From positions 2,836,001-2,900,000 of the forward strand of contig NZ_LT629689.1 of NCBI RefSeq assembly GCF_900102035.1: 64,000 nucleotides of DNA, written 5' to 3'. Shown piece by piece: positions 17,905-27,111 of the stretch. The notes under the pieces are model-generated. The model saw nothing but the letters and a program-made list of their open reading frames with translations. It made no database searches and was not told where the DNA came from. Each line of letters begins with the position of its first letter. Position 1 is the first letter of the stretch. The DNA comes from Pseudomonas extremaustralis (GTDB lineage: Bacteria; Pseudomonadota; Gammaproteobacteria; Pseudomonadales; Pseudomonadaceae). Position numbers and translations under genes: made by a program.

Positions 17905-17954
17905 CGCGGGGACGACCCCGCGACGCCATCGAGCGCTCACCAGGGGACGACCCC
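17905..17954 (+). promoter_or_regulatory. Guanidine-II (mini-ykkC) riboswitch
   Basis: Two hairpins, each closing an ACGA tetraloop between GGGG and CCCC: 17905-17922 (7-bp stem) and 17943-17954 (4-bp core), 20 bp apart. Twin GC-rich hairpins with ACGR loops are the definition of mini-ykkC, which binds guanidinium. The Shine-Dalgarno of the exporter gene (GGGAGG) starts about 12 nt after the second hairpin, which fits control of translation. Confidence 0.92.
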
Positions 17955-17976
17955 GCCTATAAAAAGGGAGGTCATC

Positions 17977-18291
17977 ATGTCCTGGATCATTCTGTTTTTT
18001 GCCGGCCTGTTCGAGGTCGGTTGGGCCGTCGGCCTGAAATACACCGACGGTTTCAGCAAGCCACTGCCCACCGTCCTGACCATCGCCGCGATGGCCATCA
18101 GCCTCGGTCTGCTGGGGCTGGCCATGAAGGAACTGCCCCTGGGCACCGCCTATGCCATCTGGACCGGCGTGGGTGCCGTGGGCACGGTGATCGCCGGGAT
18201 TATCCTGTTCGGCGAATCCATGGCGCTGTTCCGGCTGGCCAGCGTGGCATTGATCATTTGCGGGTTGATCGGGCTCAAGATCAGCAGTTGA
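17977..18291 (+). CDS. gdx: Guanidinium exporter Gdx/SugE (SMR family)
   Basis: 104 residues with four membrane helices, the small multidrug resistance size. [20 protein letters not shown] carries the essential Glu of helix 1, followed by [18 protein letters not shown], the Gdx/SugE-type signature as opposed to EmrE. Gdx proteins work as antiparallel dimers exchanging guanidinium for protons. The guanidine-II riboswitch upstream strongly supports this reading. The ATG at 17977 follows GGGAGG. Confidence 0.94.
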   Translation: MSWIILFFAGLFEVGWAVGLKYTDGFSKPLPTVLTIAAMAISLGLLGLAMKELPLGTAYAIWTGVGAVGTVIAGIILFGESMALFRLASVALIICGLIGLKISS

Positions 18292-18326
18292 GCCCTTGGA
18301 GCGTTCCCACTCACCAGGAACGCTCC

Positions 18327-20201
18327 TTACCTGAGATGACCGCGCAACGTTCCTACCCTCTCCTGCAACTGCTCGGGTGTCGCGGCCTCTACCCCGACGG
18401 GCTCACCGGCCACCAACACCACCCGCGACCAGATGCGATGAAAGAATCCCTTGTTCGGATCGCGACTGAAGAAACTCCCCCACAGCCCCTGCAAGGCCAT
18501 TGGAATCACCGGCACCGGCGTCTCTTCCAGAATGCGCGTGACGCCACCGCGAAACGGGTTCATCTCCCCGTCCGCGGTCAACTTGCCTTCCGGGAAGATG
18601 CACACCAACTCACCTTCTTTCAGATACTGGGCAATGCGCGTGAAGGCCTGTTCGTAGATCTGGATATCTTCGTTGCGCCCGGCAATCGGAATCGCCCCGG
18701 CGGTACGGAAGATAAAGTTGAGCACCGGCAAGCGGTAGATCTTGTAGTACATGACAAAGCGAATCGGCCGACGCACCGCGCCGCCAATCAACAGCGCATC
18801 GACAAACGACACGTGGTTGCACACCAGCAAGGCCGCGCCCTCGTCCGGAATCAGCTCCAGATTGCGGTGCTCCACGCGGTACATGGAATGGCTGAGCAGC
18901 CAGATCATGAAACGCATGGTGAACTCGGGGACGATCTTGAAGATGTAGGCGTTGACCGCGATGTTGAGCAGCGACACCACCAGGAATAACTCAGGGATCG
19001 ACAGCTTGGCCACGCTCAGCAGCAGGATCGACACAATCGCCGATACCACCATGAACAACGCGTTGAGAATATTGTTGGCGGCGATCACCCGCGCCCGCTC
19101 GTTCTCGGCGGTGCGCGACTGGATCAGCGCATACAACGGCACGATATAGAAACCGCCGAACACACCCAGCCCCAGGATATCCAACAGCACCCACCACGCC
19201 TGGCCGTAACCGAGCACCGCCAGCCAGTCGTTGGCCTGGAGGTTCTGCGGGAAGCCGCCGGAATGCCACCACAGCAGCAGGCCGAACACGGTCAGGCCAA
19301 AGGAACCGAACGGCACCAGGCCGATTTCCACCTTACGCCCGGAGAGTTTTTCGCAGAGCATCGAACCGAAGGCGATCCCCACCGAGAACACCGTGAGGAT
19401 CAGCGTCACCACGGTTTCATCGCCGTACAACCACTCTTTGGCGTAAGCCGGGATCTGCGTCAGGTAGATCGCCCCGACAAACCAGAACCATGAGTTGCCG
19501 ACGATCGAGCGCGACACCGCTGGGGTCTGCCCCAGGCCCAGGCGCAGGGTTGCCCAGGACTGGCTGAAGATGTTCCAGTTCAAGCGCAACTGCGGGCTGG
19601 ATGCCGCCGCGCGTGGAATGCTGCGGCTGGCCAGGTAACCCAATACCGCCACGCCGACGATGGCCACCGACACCACCGGCGCGTAATGGGCGGATGACAT
19701 CATGATCCCGGCACCGATGGTCCCGGCCAGGATCGCCAGGAACGTGCCCATTTCCACCAGCCCGTTGCCCCCCACCAACTCATCGTCGTGCAGCGCCTGG
19801 GGCATGATCGAGTACTTCACCGGCCCGAACAGCGCCGAATGCGTGCCCATGGCAAACAGCGCCAGCAGCATCAGTTCCAGGTGATTGAACAGGAAGCCCG
19901 TCGCGCCCACGGCCATGATCACGATCTCGCCGATCTTGATCACGCGGATCAGTGCGTCCTTGTTGAATTTCTCGCCAAACTGCCCGGCCAGCGCCGAGAA
20001 CAGGAAGAACGGCAAGATGAACAGCAAGGCGCACAGGTTGACCCAGATCGCCCGGTCCCCGTCGATGGTGAGCTTGTACAGAATGGCCAGGATCAGCGAT
20101 TGCTTGAAGATGTTGTCGTTGAAGGCACCCAGCAACTGGGTGATGAAAAACGGCAGGAAGCGCCGTGTGCGCAGCAAGGTGAATTGTGAGGGGTGGCTCA
20201 T
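18327..20201 (-). CDS. MFS (LplT-like) transporter fused to PlsC-type acyltransferase
   Basis: 624 residues. Residues 1 to about 420 form a 12-helix MFS transporter like LplT, the lysophospholipid flippase (starts FLPFFITQLLGAFNDNIFKQ). Residues ~440-624 are a glycerolipid acyltransferase with NHVSFVD (H-x4-D, about residue 460) and FPEGKLT (about residue 535). Together they can flip lysophospholipid inward and re-acylate it. The third, acyl-ACP/CoA synthetase, domain found in three-part relatives is absent. Start ATG with AGGAA upstream. Confidence 0.9.
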   Translation of the reverse strand: MSHPSQFTLLRTRRFLPFFITQLLGAFNDNIFKQSLILAILYKLTIDGDRAIWVNLCALLFILPFFLFSALAGQFGEKFNKDALIRVIKIGEIVIMAVGATGFLFNHLELMLLALFAMGTHSALFGPVKYSIMPQALHDDELVGGNGLVEMGTFLAILAGTIGAGIMMSSAHYAPVVSVAIVGVAVLGYLASRSIPRAAASSPQLRLNWNIFSQSWATLRLGLGQTPAVSRSIVGNSWFWFVGAIYLTQIPAYAKEWLYGDETVVTLILTVFSVGIAFGSMLCEKLSGRKVEIGLVPFGSFGLTVFGLLLWWHSGGFPQNLQANDWLAVLGYGQAWWVLLDILGLGVFGGFYIVPLYALIQSRTAENERARVIAANNILNALFMVVSAIVSILLLSVAKLSIPELFLVVSLLNIAVNAYIFKIVPEFTMRFMIWLLSHSMYRVEHRNLELIPDEGAALLVCNHVSFVDALLIGGAVRRPIRFVMYYKIYRLPVLNFIFRTAGAIPIAGRNEDIQIYEQAFTRIAQYLKEGELVCIFPEGKLTADGEMNPFRGGVTRILEETPVPVIPMALQGLWGSFFSRDPNKGFFHRIWSRVVLVAGEPVGVEAATPEQLQERVGTLRGHLR

Positions 20202-20269
20202 CGTCCGTGTTCCTGCGTGGCCTGAAGGCTGTTGTTGGTTTTCCAGGCCACGACTTTACCTAATCGCGC

Positions 20270-21418
20270 TTACTTATTCCCTAGTCCGGCAATACACGGT
20301 GAAACAAAAAGCTCACCTTTATAAGCGCCCTGCACGGTGCGCTTGGCGACGATCAACCACATCAGCGCCAACGCCACCACCAACACGCTGCCAAACACGC
20401 TGAAAAAGCCCAGGTGCAGCACGCTCGCCAGCTTGAGGGTGGCCAAGGCGTACACCCCCAACGGGAAAGTGAACCCCCACCAACCCAGATTGAACGGGAT
20501 ACCGGCGCGTAGATAACGCAGGGTGATCAACACCGCGATCAGCATCCACCACAAACCGAAACCCCACAGGGTAATCCCCGCCACCAGCCCCAGGCCGGCG
20601 GCGACCTCCCCGACACCGGGCATGCCATTGGCCGCGAAGATCGCCGGGGCATCGCCACCGAGCAGCAACATGCCGAGGGCACCGGTACCGATGGGACCAA
20701 GCGCCAGCCAGCTCGACGCCGCCATATTGGCGTGGGGCAGTTTATGCAGGGCCATGCGCAGCATCAGGATGGTCAAGATACTGAACGCCACCGGCAGGGA
20801 AAACGCCCACAACCCATAACTGGTCACCAGCATCACTAATTGGCCATGGGCATCCGCCAAGTGCGGCGCGAGCAAACCTCCGCTGGCCGCTGCGACTTCG
20901 GCAGCGACCACCGGCAACAGCCATACGGCGGTCATCTGGTCGATGCTGTGTTCCTGGCGGGTGAACATCATGAACGGGATCAGCACGCCGCAGGCCAGGG
21001 CCATCGCCACATCCAGCCACCACAGGGCTTCGGCCAACGGGATCACGTCGCTGCCCCAGCGCGGCAGGCCGAACAGCAGCAAGCCATTGAGAATCGTCGC
21101 CAGCCCCATGGGAATGGTGCCGAAAAACATCGATACCGTGGAATGTCCGAAAATGCGCCGGGCTTCGTGGAAAAACATCACCCAGCGCGCGGCATAAAGC
21201 ACGCTGAACAGCACGAACAAGCCAATGGTGAATACCCACAGGCCTTCGGCAAGGGTGCGCAGCCCCGGCAGATCGGCCGGCAATTGCGCCAGAGCCAATG
21301 CCAGTACGCCGGTGCCCATGGTGGCGGCGAACCAGTTCGGCGTGAACTGGCGAATCACTTCCCGGGGACGGGTCAGATGGCTGAAGGGTTTGTAGCTGAT
21401 GGTCGTCGAGCAGGTCAT
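20270..21418 (-). CDS. TDT-family transporter (TehA/SLAC1-like)
   Basis: 382 residues with about ten membrane helices. The N-terminal FTPNWFAATMGTGVLALAL is the C4-dicarboxylate transporter/malic-acid/TehA family pattern. Relatives export tellurite, sulfite or dicarboxylates, or act as anion channels, so the substrate is open. The ATG at 21418 has GAGG 10 nt upstream. It stands alone, not clearly in an operon. Confidence 0.85.
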   Translation of the reverse strand: MTCSTTISYKPFSHLTRPREVIRQFTPNWFAATMGTGVLALALAQLPADLPGLRTLAEGLWVFTIGLFVLFSVLYAARWVMFFHEARRIFGHSTVSMFFGTIPMGLATILNGLLLFGLPRWGSDVIPLAEALWWLDVAMALACGVLIPFMMFTRQEHSIDQMTAVWLLPVVAAEVAAASGGLLAPHLADAHGQLVMLVTSYGLWAFSLPVAFSILTILMLRMALHKLPHANMAASSWLALGPIGTGALGMLLLGGDAPAIFAANGMPGVGEVAAGLGLVAGITLWGFGLWWMLIAVLITLRYLRAGIPFNLGWWGFTFPLGVYALATLKLASVLHLGFFSVFGSVLVVALALMWLIVAKRTVQGAYKGELFVSPCIAGLGNK

Positions 21419-21525
21419 GATGGCGATCCTCTTCCTCGCATGAGGTTGAGGCCATGGTAGAACCTGAGCGAATATCTATATAACGGGTAATATCTCTATC
21501 TGTTATCTATTTTACAGATACACCC

Positions 21526-21837
21526 TCACTCGCTGCCTTCGCATTCGATCACTAGAATGCGCGCCGGGCCCTGGGGATGGGCCACATGCTCAGTGCCGAC
21601 ACTGGCGTAGAAGATGTCACCCACGGCCAATTCAGCCACCTGTTCCAGGCCGCCGTCGCGGTAGTGCATGTGCACCCGGCCATCGAGCACCACGAACACC
21701 TCGTCGCCATCGTTGATGTGCCAGCGATACGGCTGGTCGGTCCAATGCAGACGGGTGGTGATGCCGTTCATGTTGGCGATATCCAGTGCCTCCCAGGCAC
21801 GGCTGCCGGTGAAGTCCTTGCTGCGGATGATCTTCAT
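21526..21837 (-). CDS. Small cupin-domain protein
   Basis: 103 residues forming a single cupin barrel. HINDGDEVFVVLDGRVHMH matches cupin motif 1 and GDIFYASVGTEHVAHP matches motif 2, with His and Glu residues able to bind a metal. Single-domain cupins of this sort have varied or unknown roles. It is downstream of, and probably separate from, the MFS gene: a 42-bp gap, same strand. Confidence 0.82.
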   Translation of the reverse strand: MKIIRSKDFTGSRAWEALDIANMNGITTRLHWTDQPYRWHINDGDEVFVVLDGRVHMHYRDGGLEQVAELAVGDIFYASVGTEHVAHPQGPARILVIECEGSE

Positions 21838-21879
21838 GCTTGAATCTCAAGGCTATGGGGGCCGGCGATTATGAACGCA

Positions 21880-23073
21880 TCACGGGTTCGATGTCGCCCT
21901 GGCCCGGGCGCAATCCTGCAACAGCAGGGCCACCCGTGCACTGAGTGCCAGCACGATCAGCGACACGCCATACGCATCGGTCGTGGCAATCAAGCCGAAC
22001 GTGCGCGTCAGGTTGCCGGCCAGCAGCGATGGCACGCAAAACGCCAGGTAGCTCAGGACGTAGAACGCAGACATCAAGCCCGCCCGTTCATGGGACAAGG
22101 CCAAGGGTACGACACTGCGCAAGGCACCGAGGAACCCGGCACCAAAGCCGCCGCCGGCGACCAACGTCGCGATGAAAAACAACGGCAGGCTGGCAGCGTG
22201 CACGGCGCTCAGGATCAGCCCCACCCCCACCGCCAACAACACCGCTCCCAGGCGCAGGGTCTTGTCCGCCGGACGATTGCGCAGGCTGAAAATCATCACC
22301 GCGCCGCTCAAGGTCAGCACCGCCACCAGGCCGCCGCCGATCAGGTTGGAGGTCGACCCCGTGGCCGCGCGCACCAGCGAAGGCGCCAGGGACAGATAGA
22401 AACCGCCCATGGCCCAGACGGCGACATCCACCGGCAAGGCAATCCATAATGCGCGGCGGGCCTGATGAGGCACATGCAAGGTGGGCCACAGAGACGCCAG
22501 CGCGCCCGGAATCCGGCTGACGGTTTCCGGCAGGCGCCATAGGTACAGGGCCTGCAGCAGCATCAAGCTCAGGAGTGTCCAGTAAATCAAGGTGGTCGGA
22601 AACGGTGCGAACTCCACCAGCAGGCTGCAGCCCATCGCACCGCATGCCATGCCCAGCAAGGGCGCGACGCTATTGATCAGCGGCCCCTGCTGGCGGTCGG
22701 TATCCAGCAGCGCGGCGCCCAGCACTGCGGTGGCCATGCCAGTGGCAAAGCCTTGCACGGTGCGCGCAGCGATCAACCAGGCCACGCTGTCTTCATTGAT
22801 AAACAGCAGCATCGCCAGCATCTCCAGGACCAGCGCGGCAAAAATCACCGGCTTGCGCCCCAGGTGGTCCGACAGCGAGCCGACGGTCAACAGCGCCGTC
22901 AACAGGCTCAAGGCATAAACACCGAAGATCAGCGTGAGCATACCCGCAGAGAAATGCAGGCCTTCCTGATACACGTGATACAACGGCGTCGGCGCGCTGG
23001 ACGCCGCGAGAAAGGTCAGCAAGGTGAACGCCAGGAACCCCAGGCTGCAACGATGAGAAGTAGGACTGGACAT
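21880..23073 (-). CDS. MFS drug/metabolite exporter
   Basis: About 397 residues with twelve hydrophobic segments. The loop 2-3 motif is GSLSDHLGRKPV, the MFS motif A. The N-terminal ASSAPTPLYHVYQ is typical of a group of small-molecule exporters. I place the start at the ATG at 23073; a GTG two codons upstream is possible and neither has a strong ribosome site. It is divergent from the TetR gene at 23165, which probably represses it. Confidence 0.88.
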   Translation of the reverse strand: MSSPTSHRCSLGFLAFTLLTFLAASSAPTPLYHVYQEGLHFSAGMLTLIFGVYALSLLTALLTVGSLSDHLGRKPVIFAALVLEMLAMLLFINEDSVAWLIAARTVQGFATGMATAVLGAALLDTDRQQGPLINSVAPLLGMACGAMGCSLLVEFAPFPTTLIYWTLLSLMLLQALYLWRLPETVSRIPGALASLWPTLHVPHQARRALWIALPVDVAVWAMGGFYLSLAPSLVRAATGSTSNLIGGGLVAVLTLSGAVMIFSLRNRPADKTLRLGAVLLAVGVGLILSAVHAASLPLFFIATLVAGGGFGAGFLGALRSVVPLALSHERAGLMSAFYVLSYLAFCVPSLLAGNLTRTFGLIATTDAYGVSLIVLALSARVALLLQDCARARATSNP

Positions 23074-23164
23074 GGGCACGCCCCACTAAAGCTAATATTT
23101 TGCTTTTGTGCAGTGTGCTACCCATCAAGGCTTAAAGCAAATTCTTTGTGTTAAGGTCACAAAC

Positions 23165-23704
23165 ATGGCGATTAAAGAAGGCCTCCGCCCGGGGGGCCGT
23201 AGTGCCCGGGTACAAGAATCGGTCCATTCGGCCGTGCGTGAGCTGCTGGAAGACCATGAGCGCTCGAGTGTCACCGTACCGATGATTGCGGCGCGTGCGG
23301 GCGTCACCCCCTCGACCATCTACCGTCGCTGGGGTGATCTTTCCGTGCTGCTGGCCGATGTGGCCCTGGCCCGCATGCGCCCCGACAGCGAACCGGCCAA
23401 CACCGGCAGCCTGCGTGGCGACCTGCAAGCCTGGGCCGAGCAATACCTGGATGAAATGAGTTCGGAGCCGGGGCGCAACATGATGCGCGACTTGCAGTGC
23501 ATGATCACGCCGGGATACTGCGTGAGTATCTTGAGTGGGCAGTTGCAGGCGATTGTCGATCGCTATCCGGACCAGGCGCCGCCGAGCGTGGACCATTTGA
23601 TCAATCTGCTGGCGGCGCCAACGGTGTTCCGCATTCTGTTTTCAACGGCACCGCTGACCGTTGAAGAGCTGCATGCCCTGATCGAACTGGCACTCCAGCG
23701 CTGA
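23165..23704 (+). CDS. TetR-family repressor of the adjacent MFS gene
   Basis: 179 residues. The N-terminal helix-turn-helix (VPMIAARAGVTPSTIYRRWG) is TetR-like, followed by a TetR C-terminal helical domain. The ATG at 23165 (MAIKEGLRPGG) is chosen over the upstream in-frame codon because the N-terminal Gly/Arg-rich lead into the HTH is the usual form. The 91-bp divergent gap to the exporter is a typical operator position. Ligand unknown. Confidence 0.88.
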   Translation: MAIKEGLRPGGRSARVQESVHSAVRELLEDHERSSVTVPMIAARAGVTPSTIYRRWGDLSVLLADVALARMRPDSEPANTGSLRGDLQAWAEQYLDEMSSEPGRNMMRDLQCMITPGYCVSILSGQLQAIVDRYPDQAPPSVDHLINLLAAPTVFRILFSTAPLTVEELHALIELALQR

Positions 23705-23722
23705 AAATCCCCCACCATCCGT

Positions 23723-23744
23723 AGGAGCCGACAAGCCGGCTCCT
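23723..23744. terminator. REP-like hairpin between convergent genes
   Basis: AGGAGCCG and CGGCTCCT pair perfectly around a 6-nt loop. It lies between the tetR gene and the convergent ABC permease gene. The sequence resembles a single Pseudomonas REP unit. The T-run is weak, so termination is only likely. Confidence 0.5.
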
Positions 23745-23757
23745 TGCGGATCGACGC

Positions 23758-24537
23758 TTACGTACGCATCCCGCGCCCGCTCACCAGCAACCGCGCACAG
23801 CCGATGTACAACACCACCGTGGCCACCATCATGAAGGTGATCGCCACGCTGATCTTGATATCCGACACGCCAAGGATGCCGTAACGGAACGCGTTGACCA
23901 TATGCAGCACCGGGTTGGCCAGCGACACGGTCTGCCAGAACGGCGGCAGCAAGGTGATGGAGTAGAACACCCCGCCCAGGTAGGTCAGCGGCGTCAGCAC
24001 GAAAGTCGGGATGATCGAGATGTCATCGAAGTTGCGCGCAAACACTGCGTTGATGAAGCCCAGCAGCGAGAAGATTGTCGCCGTCAGCACCACCACGATC
24101 AGGGTGACGCCGAGGTGATGCACCTGCAGGTGGGTGAAGAACAGCGACAGCAAGGTCACGATCACACCGACCATCAAGCCCCGCAGCACACCGCCCAGGG
24201 TGTAGCCGATCAGGATGGTGTGCGGCGACACCGGCGACACCATCAGTTCCTCGATGGAGCGCTGGAACTTGCTGCCGAAGAAACTGGAGACCACGTTGCC
24301 GTAGGAGTTGGTGATCACCGACATCATGATCAGCCCCGGCACGATGTATTCCATGTAGGTGAAGCCACCCATGTCGCCGATCTGGCGGCCGATCAGGTTA
24401 CCGAAGATCACGAAGTACAGGACCATGGTGATCGCCGGCGGCAGCAGGGTCTGCGGCCAGATCCGGGTAAAGCGTTTTACTTCACGGTAAACGATGGTTT
24501 GCAGTGCGATGAGGTTGGGTTGCAGTTCGGAACTCAT
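23758..24537 (-). CDS. ABC-2 type exporter permease (YadH-like)
   Basis: 259 residues with six hydrophobic segments. It has the ABC-2 membrane family layout: GGFTYMEYIVPGLIMMSVI, then FQRSIEELMVSPVSPHTIL, then LTPLTYLGGVFYSI. It is the membrane half of an exporter whose ATPase is encoded immediately upstream with an ATGA overlap. The substrate cannot be read from sequence; YadGH pairs are widely conserved and largely uncharacterised. Confidence 0.9.
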   Translation of the reverse strand: MSSELQPNLIALQTIVYREVKRFTRIWPQTLLPPAITMVLYFVIFGNLIGRQIGDMGGFTYMEYIVPGLIMMSVITNSYGNVVSSFFGSKFQRSIEELMVSPVSPHTILIGYTLGGVLRGLMVGVIVTLLSLFFTHLQVHHLGVTLIVVVLTATIFSLLGFINAVFARNFDDISIIPTFVLTPLTYLGGVFYSITLLPPFWQTVSLANPVLHMVNAFRYGILGVSDIKISVAITFMMVATVVLYIGCARLLVSGRGMRT

Positions 24538-25466
24538 ACCGCCACCTTCGCCAGATTTTTTTCCACCAGGGACACGAACAACTCCTCGAGGCGATTGGTT
24601 TTATTGCGCAGACTCAACACTTCGATGTTCTGCGTCGCCAGTTGGGCGAACAACGCCGTGATGCCCATGGCTTTGTCCACCTGGACTTCCAGGGTGCGGC
24701 TGTCCACCAGATGGCAGGGGTAGCCGTGCAGTTGCGGCGCCGCCGACAGATTGTTCTTCAGGTCGAGTACGAAGGTTTCCACATGCAACTGGCCCAGCAG
24801 ATTACGCATGCTGGTGTTCTCGACGATGGTGCCATGGTCGATGATGCCGATGTTGCGGCACAGTTGCTCCGCTTCTTCCAGGTAATGGGTGGTGAGGATG
24901 ATGGTGATGCCTTTCTGGTTCAGCTCGGTCAGGAACGTCCACATCGAACGACGCAGCTCGATGTCCACACCGGCGGTGGGCTCATCGAGAATCAGCAGGC
25001 GCGGTTCGTGCACCAGTGCACGGGCGATCATCAGCCGGCGCTTCATACCGCCGGAAAGCGAGCGCGAAGGCACATCGCGCTTATCCCACAGGCCCAGCTG
25101 GGTCAGGTACTGCTCGGCGCGCTCCTTGGCGATTTTCGCCGGAATGCCGTAGTAACCGGCCTGGGTCACGACGATGTCGAAGGTCTTTTCAAACTGGTTG
25201 AAGTTGAACTCCTGGGGCACCACGCCGATGCAACGCTTGAGCGCCGCCGGGGAGGTGTCCAGGTCGTGTCCGAAAATATTCACCGTACCGCTGGTTTTGT
25301 TGACCAGGGTCGAGAGGATACCGATGGTGGTGGATTTGCCGGCACCGTTGGGGCCGAGCAAGGCGAAGAAATCACCTTCGGCAACGTCCAGATCGATACC
25401 ACTCAGGGCCTGGAAACCGTTGCCGTAGGTTTTGGTTAGCTGCCGGATGGACAGAGCGGAACTCAT
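24534..25466 (-). CDS. ABC exporter ATP-binding protein (YadG-like)
   Basis: 310 residues. Walker A GPNGAGKST (about residue 38), Q-loop in VVPQEFNFN, signature LSGGMKRR and Walker B LLILDEPTAGVD followed by the H-loop TTHYLEEAE. The C-terminal ~70 residues are the extra domain of the DrrA/YadG group. It forms an operon with the permease, overlapping by 4 bp. Confidence 0.93.
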   Translation of the reverse strand: MSSALSIRQLTKTYGNGFQALSGIDLDVAEGDFFALLGPNGAGKSTTIGILSTLVNKTSGTVNIFGHDLDTSPAALKRCIGVVPQEFNFNQFEKTFDIVVTQAGYYGIPAKIAKERAEQYLTQLGLWDKRDVPSRSLSGGMKRRLMIARALVHEPRLLILDEPTAGVDIELRRSMWTFLTELNQKGITIILTTHYLEEAEQLCRNIGIIDHGTIVENTSMRNLLGQLHVETFVLDLKNNLSAAPQLHGYPCHLVDSRTLEVQVDKAMGITALFAQLATQNIEVLSLRNKTNRLEELFVSLVEKNLAKVAV

Positions 25467-25600
25467 ATCTGAATACGCACCAAAGAAGGGAATAGGAACA
25501 ATAGATGAGGGTACACCGCACGTCGTTCAACGGCGGCGCACGACAAGCATGGTGCTTGCCCGCGCCGCACAAGTACAGTCACCTGTATTAATAGTCAGTA

Positions 25601-26218
25601 TTAAGTCAACGCGGTCATGACCGCTTTGCGGTAGGCCGGGCGCTGTTGCAAGCGCTGGTACCAGGCCTCCAGGTGCGGCATTGGCGGGCGTTCGATGGGC
25701 ATTTCGAACCAAGCGTAGATAAAGCAGCCCAGGGGGATATCGCCCATGCCGATCTCGTCGCCCGACAGGTAAGGCTGGGTGGCGAGGGCTTGCTCGACGG
25801 TGTTGAGCGCGTCGATACAGGCCTGGCGCCCGGCGTTGATACTGTCCCAGTTGCGCTTGTCAGCCGGGGTGCGCACGATGCCCCAGAACACCGCCTTGAA
25901 TGGTTCGGCGAGAGTCGAGGTGGTCCAGTCCATCCATTTTTCCGCATTGGCCCGTGCTTTCAGATCGACGGGGTACCAGCTCGACGCCTGCTTGGCGCAG
26001 AGGTAGCGCACGATGGTGTTGGATTCCCACAGCACAAAGTCGCCGTCTTCAATCACCGGCACACGGCCATTGGGATTCAGCGCCCGGTATTGCGGCGTAT
26101 CGACCACACCGAAAGCACCGCCCGCATCAATTGCTTCATAGTCCAGGCCGAGTTCCTCGGCGCACCACAGTGCCTTGCGGACGTTCGATGAATTTTTACG
26201 ACCCCAGATCTTCAGCAT
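25601..26218 (-). CDS. Glutathione S-transferase family protein
   Basis: 205 residues. The N-terminal thioredoxin-like domain contains WGRKNSSNVRKALW and NPNGRVPVIEDGDFVLWES (glutathione-binding cis-Pro and the ES motif), and the C-terminal domain is all-helical. Ser residues at 10-11 stand where the catalytic residue of bacterial GSTs usually is. Substrate unknown. Confidence 0.9.
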   Translation of the reverse strand: MLKIWGRKNSSNVRKALWCAEELGLDYEAIDAGGAFGVVDTPQYRALNPNGRVPVIEDGDFVLWESNTIVRYLCAKQASSWYPVDLKARANAEKWMDWTTSTLAEPFKAVFWGIVRTPADKRNWDSINAGRQACIDALNTVEQALATQPYLSGDEIGMGDIPLGCFIYAWFEMPIERPPMPHLEAWYQRLQQRPAYRKAVMTALT

Positions 26219-26260
26219 GACCGCACCTTATTGTTGATGAACGCAGGAGCATACCCCGGT

Positions 26261-26920
26261 TCACGTGCGACTCAAATCGCTGTGCATGTCGCCCAGCAGC
26301 GCCGGCATGTCCCCGGCAAAAAGGTGTGGGTAGCACTGCTGAATATGGGCGAAGAAAAAAGCCTCGGGCACGTCAGGAAATTGCCCATGATCCACCACGT
26401 ACTCCATCGACCGCTGGCCCTGGCGGTTGAACGGGTGGAACACACTATCGTTGACTCCGTCGAAATCCAGCGGTGCTACATCGAACACCTCGCACAGTTG
26501 GCGGTTGAACGCTGGCGTGGCCTTGACCCAGCGACCGTTCAGGTACAGCTCGGTATATCCGTGCATGGCGAACACATCGCTCTTGAGCAACGCGATCAGG
26601 CGCGGCGTCGACAGATGATTGCGCACATCCGCCAGGCCGATGCGCGCGGGAATGCCACAGTGCCGCGCGCACGCAGCGAGAGAGGTGGCCTTGGGCACGC
26701 AGTAGCTTTCGCTGGCGGCCAGGGCAAAGCTGGCGCTCAGGGTGTGTGGATCAAGACTGAAGGTGTAGGGGTTATAGCGAATCGCCTCACGCACGGCGTA
26801 ATAAAGACTGACTGCCTGGTCACATAAATCCGCACTGGAACCGCGATGCGTTTCGGCGAACTCCACCACCGCAGGGTGGTCACTATCGATGAAGCGGCTG
26901 GGACTCAGGTACGTATCCAT
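26261..26920 (-). CDS. Transglutaminase-like cysteine protease-fold protein
   Basis: 219 residues from the ATG at 26920 (GGAG 10 nt upstream); the frame is open much further up but reads into non-coding sequence. The transglutaminase-like core has Cys in ESYCVPKATSLAACARHCGIPAR, His in MHGYTELYLNGRW and Asp or Asn in the next strand (KATPAFN). Proteins of this kind in bacteria are usually proteases or peptide-modifying enzymes. It is divergent from fadE; no link in function is clear. Confidence 0.85.
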   Translation of the reverse strand: MDTYLSPSRFIDSDHPAVVEFAETHRGSSADLCDQAVSLYYAVREAIRYNPYTFSLDPHTLSASFALAASESYCVPKATSLAACARHCGIPARIGLADVRNHLSTPRLIALLKSDVFAMHGYTELYLNGRWVKATPAFNRQLCEVFDVAPLDFDGVNDSVFHPFNRQGQRSMEYVVDHGQFPDVPEAFFFAHIQQCYPHLFAGDMPALLGDMHSDLSRT

Positions 26921-27111
26921 GAGCTTGATCTCCGAGGGAAGCCTGGAGTTTAACGACGGGCCTGCCATAGAGATAACGACGATTCGGCCAAATGTCGGCG
27001 CCTGACGATGGCTGCCCCCAGTACAACTCGTTACACCCTGATCACCCCACTTGCTCAGATGCCGACTAAGCTCCTTGTTGGTTTCGCCCCTGGTTTCACG
27101 GAGGATTGAAT

